Shown here one piece after another: positions 52,915-61,873 of a stretch of DNA of 64,000 bases (position 1 is its first letter; every line of letters starts with the position of its first letter). A model generated the notes under the pieces. The model was not told the origin of the DNA. It saw only the letters and a program-made list of their open reading frames with translations, and made no database searches. Origin of the DNA: Oceanibium sediminis (GTDB taxonomy: Bacteria > Pseudomonadota > Alphaproteobacteria > Rhodobacterales > Rhodobacteraceae); contig NZ_QGNX01000001.1 of NCBI RefSeq assembly GCF_003265325.1, positions 62,001 to 126,000 on the forward strand, read 5' to 3'. A program made the position numbers and the translations under genes.

Positions 52915-53277
52915 ATGTCACGTGTAAAAGGCGGAGCCGCCTCACATGCCCGTCACCGCAAAGTCGTAAAGGCCGCCAAAGGCTATTACGGCGCGCGTAG
53001 CCGCAACTTCCGTACGGCCACGCAGGCCGTCGACAAGGCGATGCAGTACGCCACCCGCGACCGCAAGAACAAGAAGCGCACGTTCCGCGCGCTCTGGATT
53101 CAGCGGATCAACGCCGGGGTCCGGGCTTACGACGAAAACCTGAACTACTCGCGCTTCATGGGTGGCCTGATCGCCGCCGGGATCGAGGTGGACCGCAAGG
53201 TTCTGGCCGACCTCGCCGTACATGAGCCCGATGCGTTCAACGCCATCGTGGACCAGGCGAAAGCCGCCCTCGCCTGA
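52915..53277 (+). CDS. rplT: 50S ribosomal protein L20
   Basis: The 120-residue L20 protein, needed early in 50S assembly. The family signature [32 protein letters not shown] region is present, after a long basic N-terminal helix ([21 protein letters not shown]). It is translated from a start 13 bases after rpmI and ends in a strong hairpin terminator. In many bacteria L20 represses its own operon by binding the leader; the leader here is short (about 70 bases) and I see no clear L20-site mimic. Confidence 0.97.
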   Translation: MSRVKGGAASHARHRKVVKAAKGYYGARSRNFRTATQAVDKAMQYATRDRKNKKRTFRALWIQRINAGVRAYDENLNYSRFMGGLIAAGIEVDRKVLADLAVHEPDAFNAIVDQAKAALA

Positions 53278-53302
53278 GGACAGCCCCACGACCGAGACTT
53301 CG

Positions 53303-53336
53303 AAAGCGCGTCACCCCCGGGTGGCGCGCTTTTTCT
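53303..53336 (+). terminator. rho-independent terminator after rplT
   Basis: AAAGCGCGTCACC (53303-53315) pairs with GGTGGCGCGCTTT (53320-53332), thirteen pairs with one G-T, around a four-base loop. A T-rich run (TTTTTCTTTT) overlaps and follows. Confidence 0.88.
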
Positions 53337-53413
53337 TTTGGACGTTGGGAAGTTGAGGGGGAGGAGGCCGACGGCGCACGTCGTGCAACCCCTGCCCCCG
53401 TGCCGCAAGGCGC

Positions 53414-53442
53414 GGGGGGCCGGCGCGTCGCACCGGCCCCCC
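53414..53442 (-). terminator. strong GC hairpin after sulP
   Basis: GGGGGGCCGG (53414-53423) and CCGGCCCCCC (53433-53442) form a perfect ten-pair stem nine bases beyond the SulP stop on the minus strand. No T-run follows, so it may act as a non-canonical terminator or an RNA-stability hairpin. Confidence 0.5.
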
Positions 53443-53450
53443 GTGACGGC

Positions 53451-55079
53451 TCAGTGACCGCCGGCAAGAACCCCTGTGCGCACGGAATAATCGGCGGCAA
53501 CCTGGTAGTCGGGGTCGTCGTCGCTATCGACGATCAGCTGGCCCGCCTTGGACAACAGCTGGTGGCAGTCCGGGCTCAGGTGGCGCAGCTGGATCGACTT
53601 TCCGGCGGCTTCGTACTTCGCGGCCACGGCCTCGATCGCGGTCAGGGCGGACTGGTCCACCACGCGGCTGTCGGCAAAGTCCACGATGACGAGGGACGGA
53701 TCGCCCGCCGGATCGAACAGCTCCGCGAACCCGTCCGCGGAGCCGAAGAACAGCGGCCCCTGGATCTGGTAGACGCGCGCCCCTTCCGGCGTGGTGTAGG
53801 ACTTCGCGTGAATCCGCTTGGCGTTGTTCCAAGCGTAGGCCAGCGCTGAGACGATCACCCCGACGACAACCGCGATGGCAAGGTCGTAGGCGACAGTCAC
53901 CGCCGTCACCAGGACGATCACCAGCGCATCGGTCAGCGGCACGCGGGTCATGATCTTGAAGCTGTTCCAGGCGAAAGTGCCGATCACCACCATGAACATC
54001 ACGCCCACCAGGGCGGCCAGGGGGATCTGCTCGATCAGCGGGGCGGCGATCACGATGAAGGTCAGCAGGAACAGCGCTGCCGAGATGCCCGAAATCCGGG
54101 TCCGCCCGCCAGACTTCACGTTGATCATGGACTGCCCGATCATCGCGCAGCCGCCCATGCCCCCGAAGAAGCCGGTCACCGTGTTGGCCGCGCCCTGGGC
54201 GATACATTCACGGCTGGCGCCGCCACGCTGGCCGGTGATCTCGCCCACCAGGTTCAGGGTCAGCAGGCTTTCGATCAGCCCGATGGCCGCGAGGATCAGC
54301 GCGTAGGGCAGTATGATCTCGAAGGTTTCAAAGGTCAGCGGCACCATGGGGATATGGAGGCTGGGCAGCCCGCCCTCGATCGAAGCGAGGTCGCCGACGC
54401 GCGGCACGTCGATCCCGAAGGCGATGACCGCAACCGCGACGATGCCGATCCCGGCCAGCGGGGCGGGAATGGCCGTGGTCAGCTTCGGCGTCACCCAGAT
54501 GATCGCCATGGTGACCGCGACCAGCGCCAGCATCAGAACCAGCGGCCAGCCCGACAGCCATGTGCCGCCCGACATGCCATGGCCCGACGCCACGGCGCTG
54601 CCCGGCACCTGGAACTGGCTGAGCTGCGCAAGGAAGATCACGATCGCCAGCCCGTTCACGAAGCCCAGCATCACCGGATGCGGCACCAGGCGGATGAACT
54701 TGCCAAGTCGAAACACCCCGGCCAGAATTTGCAGGATACCCATGAGCACGACGGTGGCGAACAGATACTCCACCCCGTGCTGCGCCACCAGCGCCACCAT
54801 GACCACCGCCAGCGCCCCCGTCGCACCGGAAATCATGCCCGGCCGCCCGCCGAATATCGCCGTGATCAGCCCCACGATAAAGGCCGCGTAGAGCCCGACG
54901 AGGGGATGCACACCGGCAACGAAGGCGAAGGCCACGGCCTCGGGGACGAGGGCGAGGGCAACGGTCAGCCCTGCGAGCACCTCGGTCCGGATCCGCCCCG
55001 GCGTCAGCGATCCGCCGGTCGGATCGACATCCGCAATAAGTGAACCTTTGGCGTTGGCGGCCATCATGAGCTTGGACAA
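53451..55079 (-). CDS. SulP family anion transporter with STAS domain
   Basis: A protein of about 542 residues with about twelve to fourteen helices (residues 30-425) and a C-terminal STAS domain (about 440-542). SulP signatures include ALALVPEAVAFAFVAGVHPLVGLYAA and FFGGMGGCAMIGQSMINVKSGGRTRISG. SulP proteins carry sulfate, bicarbonate or other anions; the short STAS and overall shape are reminiscent of bicarbonate-type BicA relatives, but specificity is open. The start is uncertain: TTG 55079 lies seven bases after AGAGG, while the ATG pair at 55067 and 55064 has no ribosome site nearby. Transcribed alone. Confidence 0.85.
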   Translation of the reverse strand: MSKLMMAANAKGSLIADVDPTGGSLTPGRIRTEVLAGLTVALALVPEAVAFAFVAGVHPLVGLYAAFIVGLITAIFGGRPGMISGATGALAVVMVALVAQHGVEYLFATVVLMGILQILAGVFRLGKFIRLVPHPVMLGFVNGLAIVIFLAQLSQFQVPGSAVASGHGMSGGTWLSGWPLVLMLALVAVTMAIIWVTPKLTTAIPAPLAGIGIVAVAVIAFGIDVPRVGDLASIEGGLPSLHIPMVPLTFETFEIILPYALILAAIGLIESLLTLNLVGEITGQRGGASRECIAQGAANTVTGFFGGMGGCAMIGQSMINVKSGGRTRISGISAALFLLTFIVIAAPLIEQIPLAALVGVMFMVVIGTFAWNSFKIMTRVPLTDALVIVLVTAVTVAYDLAIAVVVGVIVSALAYAWNNAKRIHAKSYTTPEGARVYQIQGPLFFGSADGFAELFDPAGDPSLVIVDFADSRVVDQSALTAIEAVAAKYEAAGKSIQLRHLSPDCHQLLSKAGQLIVDSDDDPDYQVAADYSVRTGVLAGGH

Positions 55080-55296
55080 ACGGAAACCTCTGGGGGAGTT
55101 AAGGAAGGGGTGCCATGTAGCACACATGGCGGGAGTTGCACCGTATACTTTCGTATTGCGACGCTCTGCCCCACATGGCGCGGAATGTCCACCGCCCGCC
55201 CGAAGGATGCGCGAAAGCGTGGGAGACTTGCGACAGTCCAGCCGCAAGTATTCGGAGCGCGCGATGCGCGCAAGCTTTCTGGCACTGCGTGCGGCC

Positions 55297-55345
55297 GGGG
55301 CGCTGCCCCGGACCCCGGGATACTTGAGGACTTTGGAAAGGGGGG
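55297..55345 (+). repeat. dispersed intergenic repeat, copy A
   Basis: A small hairpin GGGGC-gct-GCCCC (55297-55309) is followed by GGACCCCGGGATACTTG and AGGACTTTGGAAAG. The tail matches copy C (61874-61910) and, on the other strand, copy B (57213-57260) in order and spacing. It lies just past the end of the RTX-like gene. Confidence 0.6.
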
Positions 55346-55347
55346 CG

Positions 55348-55983
55348 TCAGAAGATGAACATGTCCGCCGTGATATCCTCGGCCGTGAGCTGGAAGGAGT
55401 TGTCGATCAGAACGAGCTTGTCCTTGTTCTGGCTGGAGGGGACCTTGATCGCGATGCGGCCTTCCTTCTTCTCGATGATCTTGAGATCCCCGAAGCTGGT
55501 GCCGTAGGCGGCGAGGTCCACGAGGTCCTTGCCCGGCTCGAAGCGCCGGATGGTGTCCCGTTCATTGTCATCGGCTAGGACGAAGATATCCGGGTCCGAG
55601 GTGCCGTAGAGCACCTCCTTGCCACTGGTCTGCGTTTCGAAAATCACTTGCGTGGTGGCTTCCGGCAGGCCCGGGGCGAAGATGAAGTCGGTTTCGTCCA
55701 GCAGCCAGGCGGGTTGCGTGATCTCGACCTCGGCAGGGTGCTCGAAGGTCACGCGGATGCGTTCCTCGCCGTGGTAGTCGATCACGTATTCGGTGGGGCT
55801 GAGCTGGCGGATCATCAGCTGGTCCCAGGACGCCTCGATATGCGTCAGGTCGATCCGGTCCACACCATCCTGGAAGCCCAGGATGACGTCCACCGCGCCG
55901 TCGTTGCGCAGCACGAAGTGGTCGCTGCCGGCGGTGCCGGTGAGCGTGTCGCGGCGGGCGGTATCGAGAATCTGTGTGCTCAT
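55348..55983 (-). CDS. RTX-like protein with two homologous modules
   Basis: A 211-residue acidic protein made of two repeats. Each begins with an RTX/serralysin-C-terminal-like element: LTGTAGSDHFVLRNDGAVDV then FQDGVDRIDL (about 14-46), and LYGTSDPDIFVLADDNERDT then FEPGKDLVDL (about 125-157). Each ends in a parallel beta segment closing with DFIF or DMFIF. This resembles the calcium-binding secretion module of type I-secreted proteins without any enzymatic domain. No signal peptide is present, as expected for type I substrates. The start at 55983 is the only reasonable one. A CtrA-type box lies about 50 bases upstream. Confidence 0.7.
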   Translation of the reverse strand: MSTQILDTARRDTLTGTAGSDHFVLRNDGAVDVILGFQDGVDRIDLTHIEASWDQLMIRQLSPTEYVIDYHGEERIRVTFEHPAEVEITQPAWLLDETDFIFAPGLPEATTQVIFETQTSGKEVLYGTSDPDIFVLADDNERDTIRRFEPGKDLVDLAAYGTSFGDLKIIEKKEGRIAIKVPSSQNKDKLVLIDNSFQLTAEDITADMFIF

Positions 55984-56031
55984 CGCTTCTGCCTCGGGAT
56001 TCGGTCGAGTTTTACCTATTGCGCGTTTTGG

Positions 56032-56046
56032 TTAAGCAGCGGTTAA
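56032..56046 (-). promoter_or_regulatory. CtrA-type binding site
   Basis: On the minus strand TTAA-CCGCTGC-TTAA followed by C matches the CtrA consensus TTAA-N7-TTAAC exactly. It lies 49-63 bases upstream of the RTX-like start codon, a usual place for a CtrA-controlled promoter, and on the opposite strand lies about 90 bases from pheS. Confidence 0.65.
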
Positions 56047-56132
56047 TCCCGCGGGCCCCACGGACTTGCAAAGCCCGCCCTGTAGGGCTACCGCTGTCGC
56101 CCGTAGGAATTCCGCCGGAGAAGGGCTGAAAC

Positions 56133-57203
56133 ATGGATGATCTGGCCGCGCTGAAAACGAAGTACGAGGCTGAGATTGCCGCCGCCACGGATGAGGCGGC
56201 GCTTGAGGCGGTGCGTGTCGCCGCCCTCGGCAAGAAGGGCGAGGTCAGCCTGATGATGCGCGGGCTCGGCGCCATGAGCCCCGAGGAACGCCAGCTCGCT
56301 GGCCCGGCGCTGAACGCGCTGAAGGCGTCGCTGAGCGATGCGATCGCCGTGCGGCGCAGCGCGCTGGCCGACGCCGCGCTCGAGGCCCGCCTGGCGGAAG
56401 AAACCGTGGATGTCACCCTGCCCCCGCGCCCGGCGCGCACCGGCACGATCCATCCGATCACCCAGGTGACCGAAGAGGTGATCGCGATCCTGGCCGACCT
56501 CGGCTTCGGCGTGGCGGAAGGGCCGCAGGTCGAAACCGACTGGTACAACTTCGACGCGCTCAACATCCCCGCCGACCATCCCAGCCGGACCGAGATGGAC
56601 ACCTTCTACATGCACCGCGATCCCGCCGATCCGCGCCCCCCGCATGTGCTGCGCACCCATACCTCGCCGGTGCAGATCCGCTACATGGAAGCCCATGGCG
56701 CGCCCTGCCGCATCATCGCCCCGGGCCGCGTGTACCGCGCCGACTACGACCAGACCCACACCCCGATGTTCCACCAGGTGGAGGGGCTGGCGATCGACCG
56801 CGACATCTCCATGGCGAACCTCAAGTGGACGCTGGAGGAGTTCTGCCGCGCCTTTTTCGAGGTCGAGACCATCGAACTGCGGTTCCGCGCCTCGCATTTC
56901 CCCTTCACCGAACCCTCGGCCGAGGTGGATATCCGCTGCTCCTGGACCGATGGCCAGCTGAGGATCGGCGAGGGCGACGACTGGATGGAAATCCTCGGCT
57001 CAGGCATGGTCCACCCGAAGGTCCTGCGCGCCGCGGGCGTCGATCCCGACGAATGGCAGGGCTTCGCCTTCGGCATCGGGATCGACCGGCTCGCGATGCT
57101 GAAGTACGGCATGCCCGACCTGCGCGCCTTCTTCGATTCCGACCTGCGCTGGCTGCAACATTACGGCTTCCGCCCCGGCGACGTGCCCCGCACCTTCGCC
57201 TGA
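56133..57203 (+). CDS. pheS: phenylalanyl-tRNA synthetase alpha subunit
   Basis: The 356-residue catalytic subunit charging tRNA-Phe. The N-terminal coiled coil covers about residues 1-90. Class II motifs are seen: motif 2-type loop with [31 protein letters not shown], the F-x-E substrate region, and motif 3 [19 protein letters not shown] at the end. The start at ATG 56133 follows GGAG-like bases. The partner pheT, normally adjacent, is not downstream: dapD follows. It also lacks the usual rpmI-rplT neighbour, which lies 3 kb away with two unrelated genes between. Confidence 0.96.
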   Translation: MDDLAALKTKYEAEIAAATDEAALEAVRVAALGKKGEVSLMMRGLGAMSPEERQLAGPALNALKASLSDAIAVRRSALADAALEARLAEETVDVTLPPRPARTGTIHPITQVTEEVIAILADLGFGVAEGPQVETDWYNFDALNIPADHPSRTEMDTFYMHRDPADPRPPHVLRTHTSPVQIRYMEAHGAPCRIIAPGRVYRADYDQTHTPMFHQVEGLAIDRDISMANLKWTLEEFCRAFFEVETIELRFRASHFPFTEPSAEVDIRCSWTDGQLRIGEGDDWMEILGSGMVHPKVLRAAGVDPDEWQGFAFGIGIDRLAMLKYGMPDLRAFFDSDLRWLQHYGFRPGDVPRTFA

Positions 57204-57212
57204 CCACCACTT

Positions 57213-57260
57213 TACTCACAAAATACTCCGGGGGTGCGGGGGCTGGCCCCCGCTACCCGG
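57213..57260 (-). repeat. dispersed intergenic repeat, copy B
   Basis: Read on the minus strand: a hairpin built on GCGGGGGC/GCCCCCGC (57236-57253) inside CCGGG/CCCGG, followed by GCACCCCCGGAGTATTTTGTG. The order hairpin, ACCCC-GG, TA-TT matches copy A. It lies right after pheS and may also terminate that gene. Confidence 0.5.
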
Positions 57261-57340
57261 CCAGCCAATTGCGGCCAAGACCGGTTTCAGCGTAAACACT
57301 CCCACAGCATTCAATATCAGCATCCCGTCGGAGGGCCCCT

Positions 57341-58165
57341 ATGGATACCGCACAGCTCGAAACCGCCATCGAAGCCGCCTGGGAGTCGCGCGCCGACATC
57401 ACCCCGGCCACCGGCGGCGCCACCCGTGAGGCGATCGAGGAAACGCTGAACGCATTGGACAGCGGCGCCCTCCGCGTGGCCGAGAAACGCGGCGAGGACT
57501 GGCACGTGAATCAGTGGGCCAAGAAGGCGGTCCTGCTCGGCTTCCGCCTGAAGGACATGGAGCCGCAATCCGGCGGGCCGCAGGGCGGCGGCTGGTGGGA
57601 CAAGGTCGACAGCAAGTTCCTCGGCTGGGACGAAGCCGAATGGAAAGCCGGCGGCTTCCGCGCTGTCCCGAACTGCATCGTGCGCAAGTCCGCCTTTATC
57701 GCGCCCGGCGTGGTACTGATGCCGTCCTTCGTGAACCTCGGCGCCTACGTAGACGAGGGGACGATGGTGGACACCTGGGCCACCGTCGGCTCCTGCGCGC
57801 AGATCGGCAAGAACGTGCACCTGTCGGGCGGCGTCGGCATCGGCGGCGTGCTGGAGCCGATGCAGGCCGGTCCCACCATCATCGAGGACAACTGCTTCAT
57901 CGGGGCGCGCTCCGAAGTGGTCGAAGGCTGCATCGTGCGCGAGGGTTCGGTCCTCGGCATGGGCGTCTACATCGGCAAGTCGACCAAGATCGTGAACCGC
58001 GAAACCGGCGAGGTCACCTTCGGTGAGGTCCCGCCCTATTCCGTCGTGGTTTCCGGGTCCATGCCCTCCAAGAACGGCGTGAACCTCTATTGCGCGGTCA
58101 TCGTGAAGCAGGTGGATGAGCGCACCCGCTCGAAAACCTCGATCAACGACCTTCTGCGCGACTGA
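57341..58165 (+). CDS. dapD: 2,3,4,5-tetrahydropyridine-2,6-dicarboxylate N-succinyltransferase
   Basis: Adds succinyl from succinyl-CoA in lysine and meso-diaminopimelate synthesis. The 274-residue protein has an N-terminal helical domain (residues 1 to about 100) and a left-handed beta-helix of hexapeptide repeats in the middle: [32 protein letters not shown], then [28 protein letters not shown]. The C-terminal cap carries the cofactor-site residues. Stands alone between pheS and small membrane proteins, ended by a strong terminator. Confidence 0.96.
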   Translation: MDTAQLETAIEAAWESRADITPATGGATREAIEETLNALDSGALRVAEKRGEDWHVNQWAKKAVLLGFRLKDMEPQSGGPQGGGWWDKVDSKFLGWDEAEWKAGGFRAVPNCIVRKSAFIAPGVVLMPSFVNLGAYVDEGTMVDTWATVGSCAQIGKNVHLSGGVGIGGVLEPMQAGPTIIEDNCFIGARSEVVEGCIVREGSVLGMGVYIGKSTKIVNRETGEVTFGEVPPYSVVVSGSMPSKNGVNLYCAVIVKQVDERTRSKTSINDLLRD

Positions 58166-58189
58166 CACCCGCGCGACCGATCACGACCA

Positions 58190-58231
58190 CCGCCCCGCCC
58201 GGACAAGACAACCGGCGGGGCGGAACCTTTT
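58190..58231 (+). terminator. rho-independent terminator after dapD
   Basis: CCGCCCCGCC (58190-58199) pairs with GGCGGGGCGG (58214-58223), ten perfect pairs, loop about fourteen bases with a further GG/CC inside, followed by AACC then TTTT. Confidence 0.82.
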
Positions 58232-58314
58232 CCGGGCCAATGGCGTTCCGCCTCCGAAGCGATGGGCGACAAGGAGGCCCTTGTAGAGGTGCCGAACCGC
58301 AGGGGAGAGGCAGG

Positions 58315-58569
58315 ATGAGTGGACTGGAATGGATTGCCGCCGCGACGGTCGGCGGAATCGTCGGCTGGATCGCGGAACTGGTGTCAGAGGCCGATCACGG
58401 CCTGCTGACCAATATCGCCCTCGGCATCCTCGGCGCCATGTCGCTGACGCTCATCCTCGTCGCGATCACCGGGGCGACGCCCGGCGGATGGACCGGCCAG
58501 GTGGTCGTGGGCGGCATCGGCGCAGTCATCCTGATCAGGGGTTTTCGCGCCGCACGCACCGACGCGTGA
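58315..58569 (+). CDS. GlsB/YeaQ/YmgE-type small membrane protein
   Basis: An 84-residue protein with three hydrophobic helices and abundant glycine: WIAAATVGGIVGWIAELV, then LLTNIALGILGAMSLTLILVAI, then QVVVGGIGAVILIRGFR. The GG-x-x-GW and N-x-x-LG-x-x-GA patterns fit the transglycosylase-associated (Asp23-linked) GlsB family, general-stress inner-membrane proteins of unclear function. The ATG at 58315 is preceded by GAGAGGCAGG. Nearest neighbour is a hypothetical gene about 200 bases downstream on the same strand. Confidence 0.75.
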   Translation: MSGLEWIAAATVGGIVGWIAELVSEADHGLLTNIALGILGAMSLTLILVAITGATPGGWTGQVVVGGIGAVILIRGFRAARTDA

Positions 58570-58767
58570 GCGCCGAACGCAACCGACGTCTGAGATATGA
58601 GCGATAACGCTGTGCGTACCGCGCAAGCGCCCCCGCGTGAACGCGGAACTGGACGCGCCGCCGTGGATCGGTCATCACAGCCGGGCGATTCCGGGCCGGT
58701 CTGGGCCGTCATGGGCCCACCCGAGGCCCCGGTTGCCGGCAACTGGACGAAGGACAAGGGGCAAACC

Positions 58768-59103
58768 ATGCCAAAGGGCAGACACAAGGTCTACACGCTG
58801 CTGATCGAGGTCGGCCGCACGAAGGATGACGGCCTGCCCGAGGGCAGCACCGGCGCGGCGCTGGTCTGCTATGCCAGCGGCGTGGACGAGGCGGAGGCGG
58901 TGCGCGAAACCGTCGCCGTGCTGAAGCAGGCCGACCTCGCCCCGCTGGATGTCACCGGCTACGGCACGCTCGAGGAACAGCTCGCCGACGGGGCCGAAAT
59001 CGGCCCCGAAGAGCGTGAGCTGATGGATCGCGCACTGGCCGAGAACGCCGTGATCGTGGCGCAGATGACGCCCTTCAACGACGCCGGTCCGGGCGATCAG
59101 TGA
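58768..59103 (+). CDS. conserved hypothetical protein
   Basis: A 111-residue soluble protein that opens MPKGRHKVYTLLIEVGRTKD, then an alternating alpha/beta pattern (ALVCYASGVDEAEAVRETVAVLKQADLAPLDVTGYGTLEEQL) suggestive of a small ferredoxin-like fold; it ends acidic. I recognise no named domain. ATG 58768 follows AAGGGG and begins with the hydrophobic first strand; an upstream in-frame start at 58597 would add 57 low-complexity residues and is unlikely. Its last seven bases overlap the end of the convergent DUF1244 gene. Confidence 0.7.
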   Translation: MPKGRHKVYTLLIEVGRTKDDGLPEGSTGAALVCYASGVDEAEAVRETVAVLKQADLAPLDVTGYGTLEEQLADGAEIGPEERELMDRALAENAVIVAQMTPFNDAGPGDQ

Positions 59104-59393
59104 TCCTTGTGGCTTTCCGCGAAGGCGGCCTGCTGTTCGGGCGTCGCCTCGGTCTGGTAGCGCGCCTTCCATTCCTCGGCTGGCATGCCGTAGACGATCT
59201 CGCGGCTCTCGTCCTTTGATATCTCGGTGCCGCGCTCGGCGGCGGCTTCCTGGTACCAGCGGCTCAGGCAGTTGCGGCAGAAGCCGGACAGGTTCATCAG
59301 GTCGATGTTCTGCACATCGGTCCGCTCACGCAGGTGATCGCGCAGGCGGCGAAAGGCGGCAGCTTCGAGTTCCAGCTGGGTCTGGGCGTCCAT
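59097..59393 (-). CDS. DUF1244 domain-containing protein
   Basis: A 98-residue, mostly helical protein of the DUF1244 family: FRRLRDHLRERTDVQNIDLMNLSGFCRNCLSRWYQEAAAE, then IVYGMPAEEWKARYQTEATPEQQAAFAES. The FCRNCLS pair of cysteines and the R-W-Y triplet are family-conserved and could hold a metal. Function unknown. It is 73 bases downstream of the N-formylglutamate amidohydrolase on the same strand, an adjacency I recall as common in alphaproteobacteria and suggestive of a shared process. Confidence 0.85.
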   Translation of the reverse strand: MDAQTQLELEAAAFRRLRDHLRERTDVQNIDLMNLSGFCRNCLSRWYQEAAAERGTEISKDESREIVYGMPAEEWKARYQTEATPEQQAAFAESHKDH

Positions 59394-59466
59394 GTGGGGT
59401 CTCCGTCGATGGTGGGTGTCTGAAGAAACGTGTCACACCAACAGGTAAGCGCCGGGGGCGCGCCTG

Positions 59467-60249
59467 TCACCCCCGCGCGGCCGGCATCAGCGACAGCAGG
59501 ATCGGCGCCAGACGGGCCGCCCAGGCCGCCTGGTCGCGCGGCTCGGCGATCAGGTCGTTGCGGATCTCGATCAGCACATGTGGCAGACCCCGCTGGGTGC
59601 CGTGGCGGTACATGCTATCGCCCTGCAGCTGGCCGGAATAGGGCTGGTTGTCGCCGACCACCAGGTCCGGCTCGGCGCTGAGGCGTTCGATCAGCGGCAG
59701 CGCGAGGCGTCCGTCGCGGTCCCACAGGATCCCGATGTGCCAGGGCCGCAGCGCCTTGCCCCTGAGTTTCGGCGTGTAGGAATGGATCGAGACGATCTGC
59801 GGCGTGACGCCGGTGCCCAGCATCCGGTCGATCTGTTCGGTGACCGCGCGGTGGTAGGGATCGTAATAGGCCACCCGCCGGCGCGCGATTTCCGCCGCAT
59901 CGGCATGGCGGTTGGCCGGTATGATCGAGCCGTCGTAGAGCTTCATCAGCAGCGTGGGATCGTCCTCCCCCCGGTTGGGGTCGATCACCAGGCGCGAGAA
60001 CCGGCTCAGCACCGCGGGCGCGTTCATTTCCACCGACAGCCGCCGGGTCACCCCCGCCGCGCCGACATCAAAGGCGATATGGCGGTTCATGTCGGCCGCA
60101 CTCAGCCCCAGGTCGCCGCCGTTCACATCCTTTGGAATGGCGTTCGACGCATGGTCGCACATCAACAGCGCCGGCCCGGGGGCATCGGCGGCAAGGATCT
60201 CGAAAGGCGGGGCGGACCCGGCGCTGGCCGGGGCGGGGAATGCGTCCAT
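59467..60249 (-). CDS. N-formylglutamate amidohydrolase family protein
   Basis: A 260-residue HutG/FGase-type zinc amidohydrolase that would release glutamate and formate from N-formylglutamate (histidine degradation) or act on related N-acyl compounds. Family residues include LLMCDHASNAIP near residue 30, NRHIAFDVGAAGVTRRLS, LSRFSRLVIDPNRG and SIHSYTPKLRG, the His and Asp residues of the metal site. No other hut genes are in the window, so a histidine role is uncertain. ATG 60249 is eight bases after AGG; an upstream GTG at 60258 is possible. Confidence 0.85.
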   Translation of the reverse strand: MDAFPAPASAGSAPPFEILAADAPGPALLMCDHASNAIPKDVNGGDLGLSAADMNRHIAFDVGAAGVTRRLSVEMNAPAVLSRFSRLVIDPNRGEDDPTLLMKLYDGSIIPANRHADAAEIARRRVAYYDPYHRAVTEQIDRMLGTGVTPQIVSIHSYTPKLRGKALRPWHIGILWDRDGRLALPLIERLSAEPDLVVGDNQPYSGQLQGDSMYRHGTQRGLPHVLIEIRNDLIAEPRDQAAWAARLAPILLSLMPAARG

Positions 60250-60391
60250 TTCTGACACCTATCGCACGCGCGTTGTGCGGAAAAGGTGCACTGCACCAAA
60301 AAGCAATATCATGACCCGCTTTTTACCAGACATCGCCCTGCCAAGCCGTTATACCCGGCGCTCAAGGCCCTACAGAATAGCAAGGAAGCCC

Positions 60392-61840
60392 ATGTTACGA
60401 CGCAATCGCAACGTGAAGATAGTCGCGACCCTCGGCCCTGCCTCGTCGTCCTATGAAACCATCAAGGACCTGTTCCTCGCCGGTGCGGACGTGTTCCGGC
60501 TGAACATGTCCCATGGAACGCATGAGGACATCCGCGCCCGCCACGAGATCATCCGCGATCTCGAGGTCGAGATGGAGCGCCCGATCTGCGTGCTTGCGGA
60601 CCTCCAGGGACCCAAGCTGCGCTGCGGCGTCTTCGCAAACGACTCCGAAATCATCGAGGAAGGCCAGGCCTTCCGCTTCGACCTGGATGACGCGCCCGGC
60701 GACGCCAATCGCGTGCAACTGCCCCATCCGGAAATTTTCGCCGCCCTGACCGAAGGCTCCACCCTGCTCGTCAACGACGGCAAGCTGCGCCTGACGGTGA
60801 CCGAGGCCTCCAAGAGCCATGCGGACTGCATCGTCGCCGTGGGCGGAGAGATCTCCAACCGCAAGGGCGTGAACGTCCCCGACGTGGTGCTGCCGCTGGC
60901 GGCCCTGTCCGACAAGGACCGCAAGGACCTGGCGTTTGTCTGCGAGCTGGGCGTGGACTGGATCGCGCTGAGCTTCGTGCAGCGCGCCGAAGACGTAGCC
61001 GAGGCCCGCGCCCTGACCAAGGGCCGCGCCGCGATCCTTTCCAAGATCGAAAAGCCCGCCGCGGTGAAGGCGTTCGAGGAAATCCTCGAGGCGTCGGACG
61101 GTATCATGGTCGCGCGCGGCGACCTTGGCGTTGAACTGCCCGTGCAGGCGCTGCCGCCGATCCAGAAGAGCCTGGTGCGCAAATGCCGCCGCGTGGGCAA
61201 GCCGGTGATCGTGGCGACCCAGATGATGGAAAGCATGATCACCAGCCCGGTGCCCACCCGCGCCGAGGTGTCGGACGTCGCGCAGGCGATCTACGAGGGG
61301 GCTGACGCGGTGATGCTGTCCGCCGAATCCGCCGCCGGGGACTACCCGGTCGAGGCCGTCACCACGATGAGCAACGTGGCGGAATCTGTGGAAAGCGATG
61401 ACATCTACCGCCAGGTGATCGAAGCCTCGCGCACGCCATCGAAACAGTCGGTGGGCGAGGCGATCACCGCCGCCGCCCGCGAAGTGGCCGAGACGACTGA
61501 CGTGAAGGCGATCTGCTGCTTCACCCATTCCGGCACCACCGCCAGCCTGATGAGCCGCGAAAAGCCGCGGGTGCCGATCATCGCGCTGACGCCGAAACCG
61601 GGCACCGCGCGGCGTCTGACGCTGACCTGGGGCCTGCATTGCGTCGTGACCCCCGAGGTCGAGCGCTTCAAGATGGCCGTGGTCAACGCCGCCCGCGCGG
61701 CAAAGTCCGACGGGTTCGGCACGGACGACGATTTCATCGTGGTCACCGCCGGGGTTCCGTTCAATACGCCCGGCTCCACGAACATCCTGCGCGTTGCGCC
61801 TGTGGACGTGAAGCAGATATTCGCGGGCGGGCCCGAGTAA
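60392..61840 (+). CDS. pyk: pyruvate kinase
   Basis: Converts phosphoenolpyruvate and ADP to pyruvate and ATP. The 482-residue protein shows VATLGPASSSYETIKDLFLAG and VFRLNMSHG at the start, the catalytic Lys motif ILSKIEKPAAVKAFEEILEASDGIMVARGDLG and IVATQMMESMI with the A-x-M pattern, and the C-terminal allosteric domain. The start ATG 60392 follows AAGGA; a longer reading upstream overlaps the N-formylglutamate gene promoter region. It is divergent from that gene and ends in a hairpin terminator. Confidence 0.96.
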   Translation: MLRRNRNVKIVATLGPASSSYETIKDLFLAGADVFRLNMSHGTHEDIRARHEIIRDLEVEMERPICVLADLQGPKLRCGVFANDSEIIEEGQAFRFDLDDAPGDANRVQLPHPEIFAALTEGSTLLVNDGKLRLTVTEASKSHADCIVAVGGEISNRKGVNVPDVVLPLAALSDKDRKDLAFVCELGVDWIALSFVQRAEDVAEARALTKGRAAILSKIEKPAAVKAFEEILEASDGIMVARGDLGVELPVQALPPIQKSLVRKCRRVGKPVIVATQMMESMITSPVPTRAEVSDVAQAIYEGADAVMLSAESAAGDYPVEAVTTMSNVAESVESDDIYRQVIEASRTPSKQSVGEAITAAAREVAETTDVKAICCFTHSGTTASLMSREKPRVPIIALTPKPGTARRLTLTWGLHCVVTPEVERFKMAVVNAARAAKSDGFGTDDDFIVVTAGVPFNTPGSTNILRVAPVDVKQIFAGGPE

Positions 61841-61873
61841 CGGCCCGGCGCGGATTCCGTGGCGGCGGCAGGA

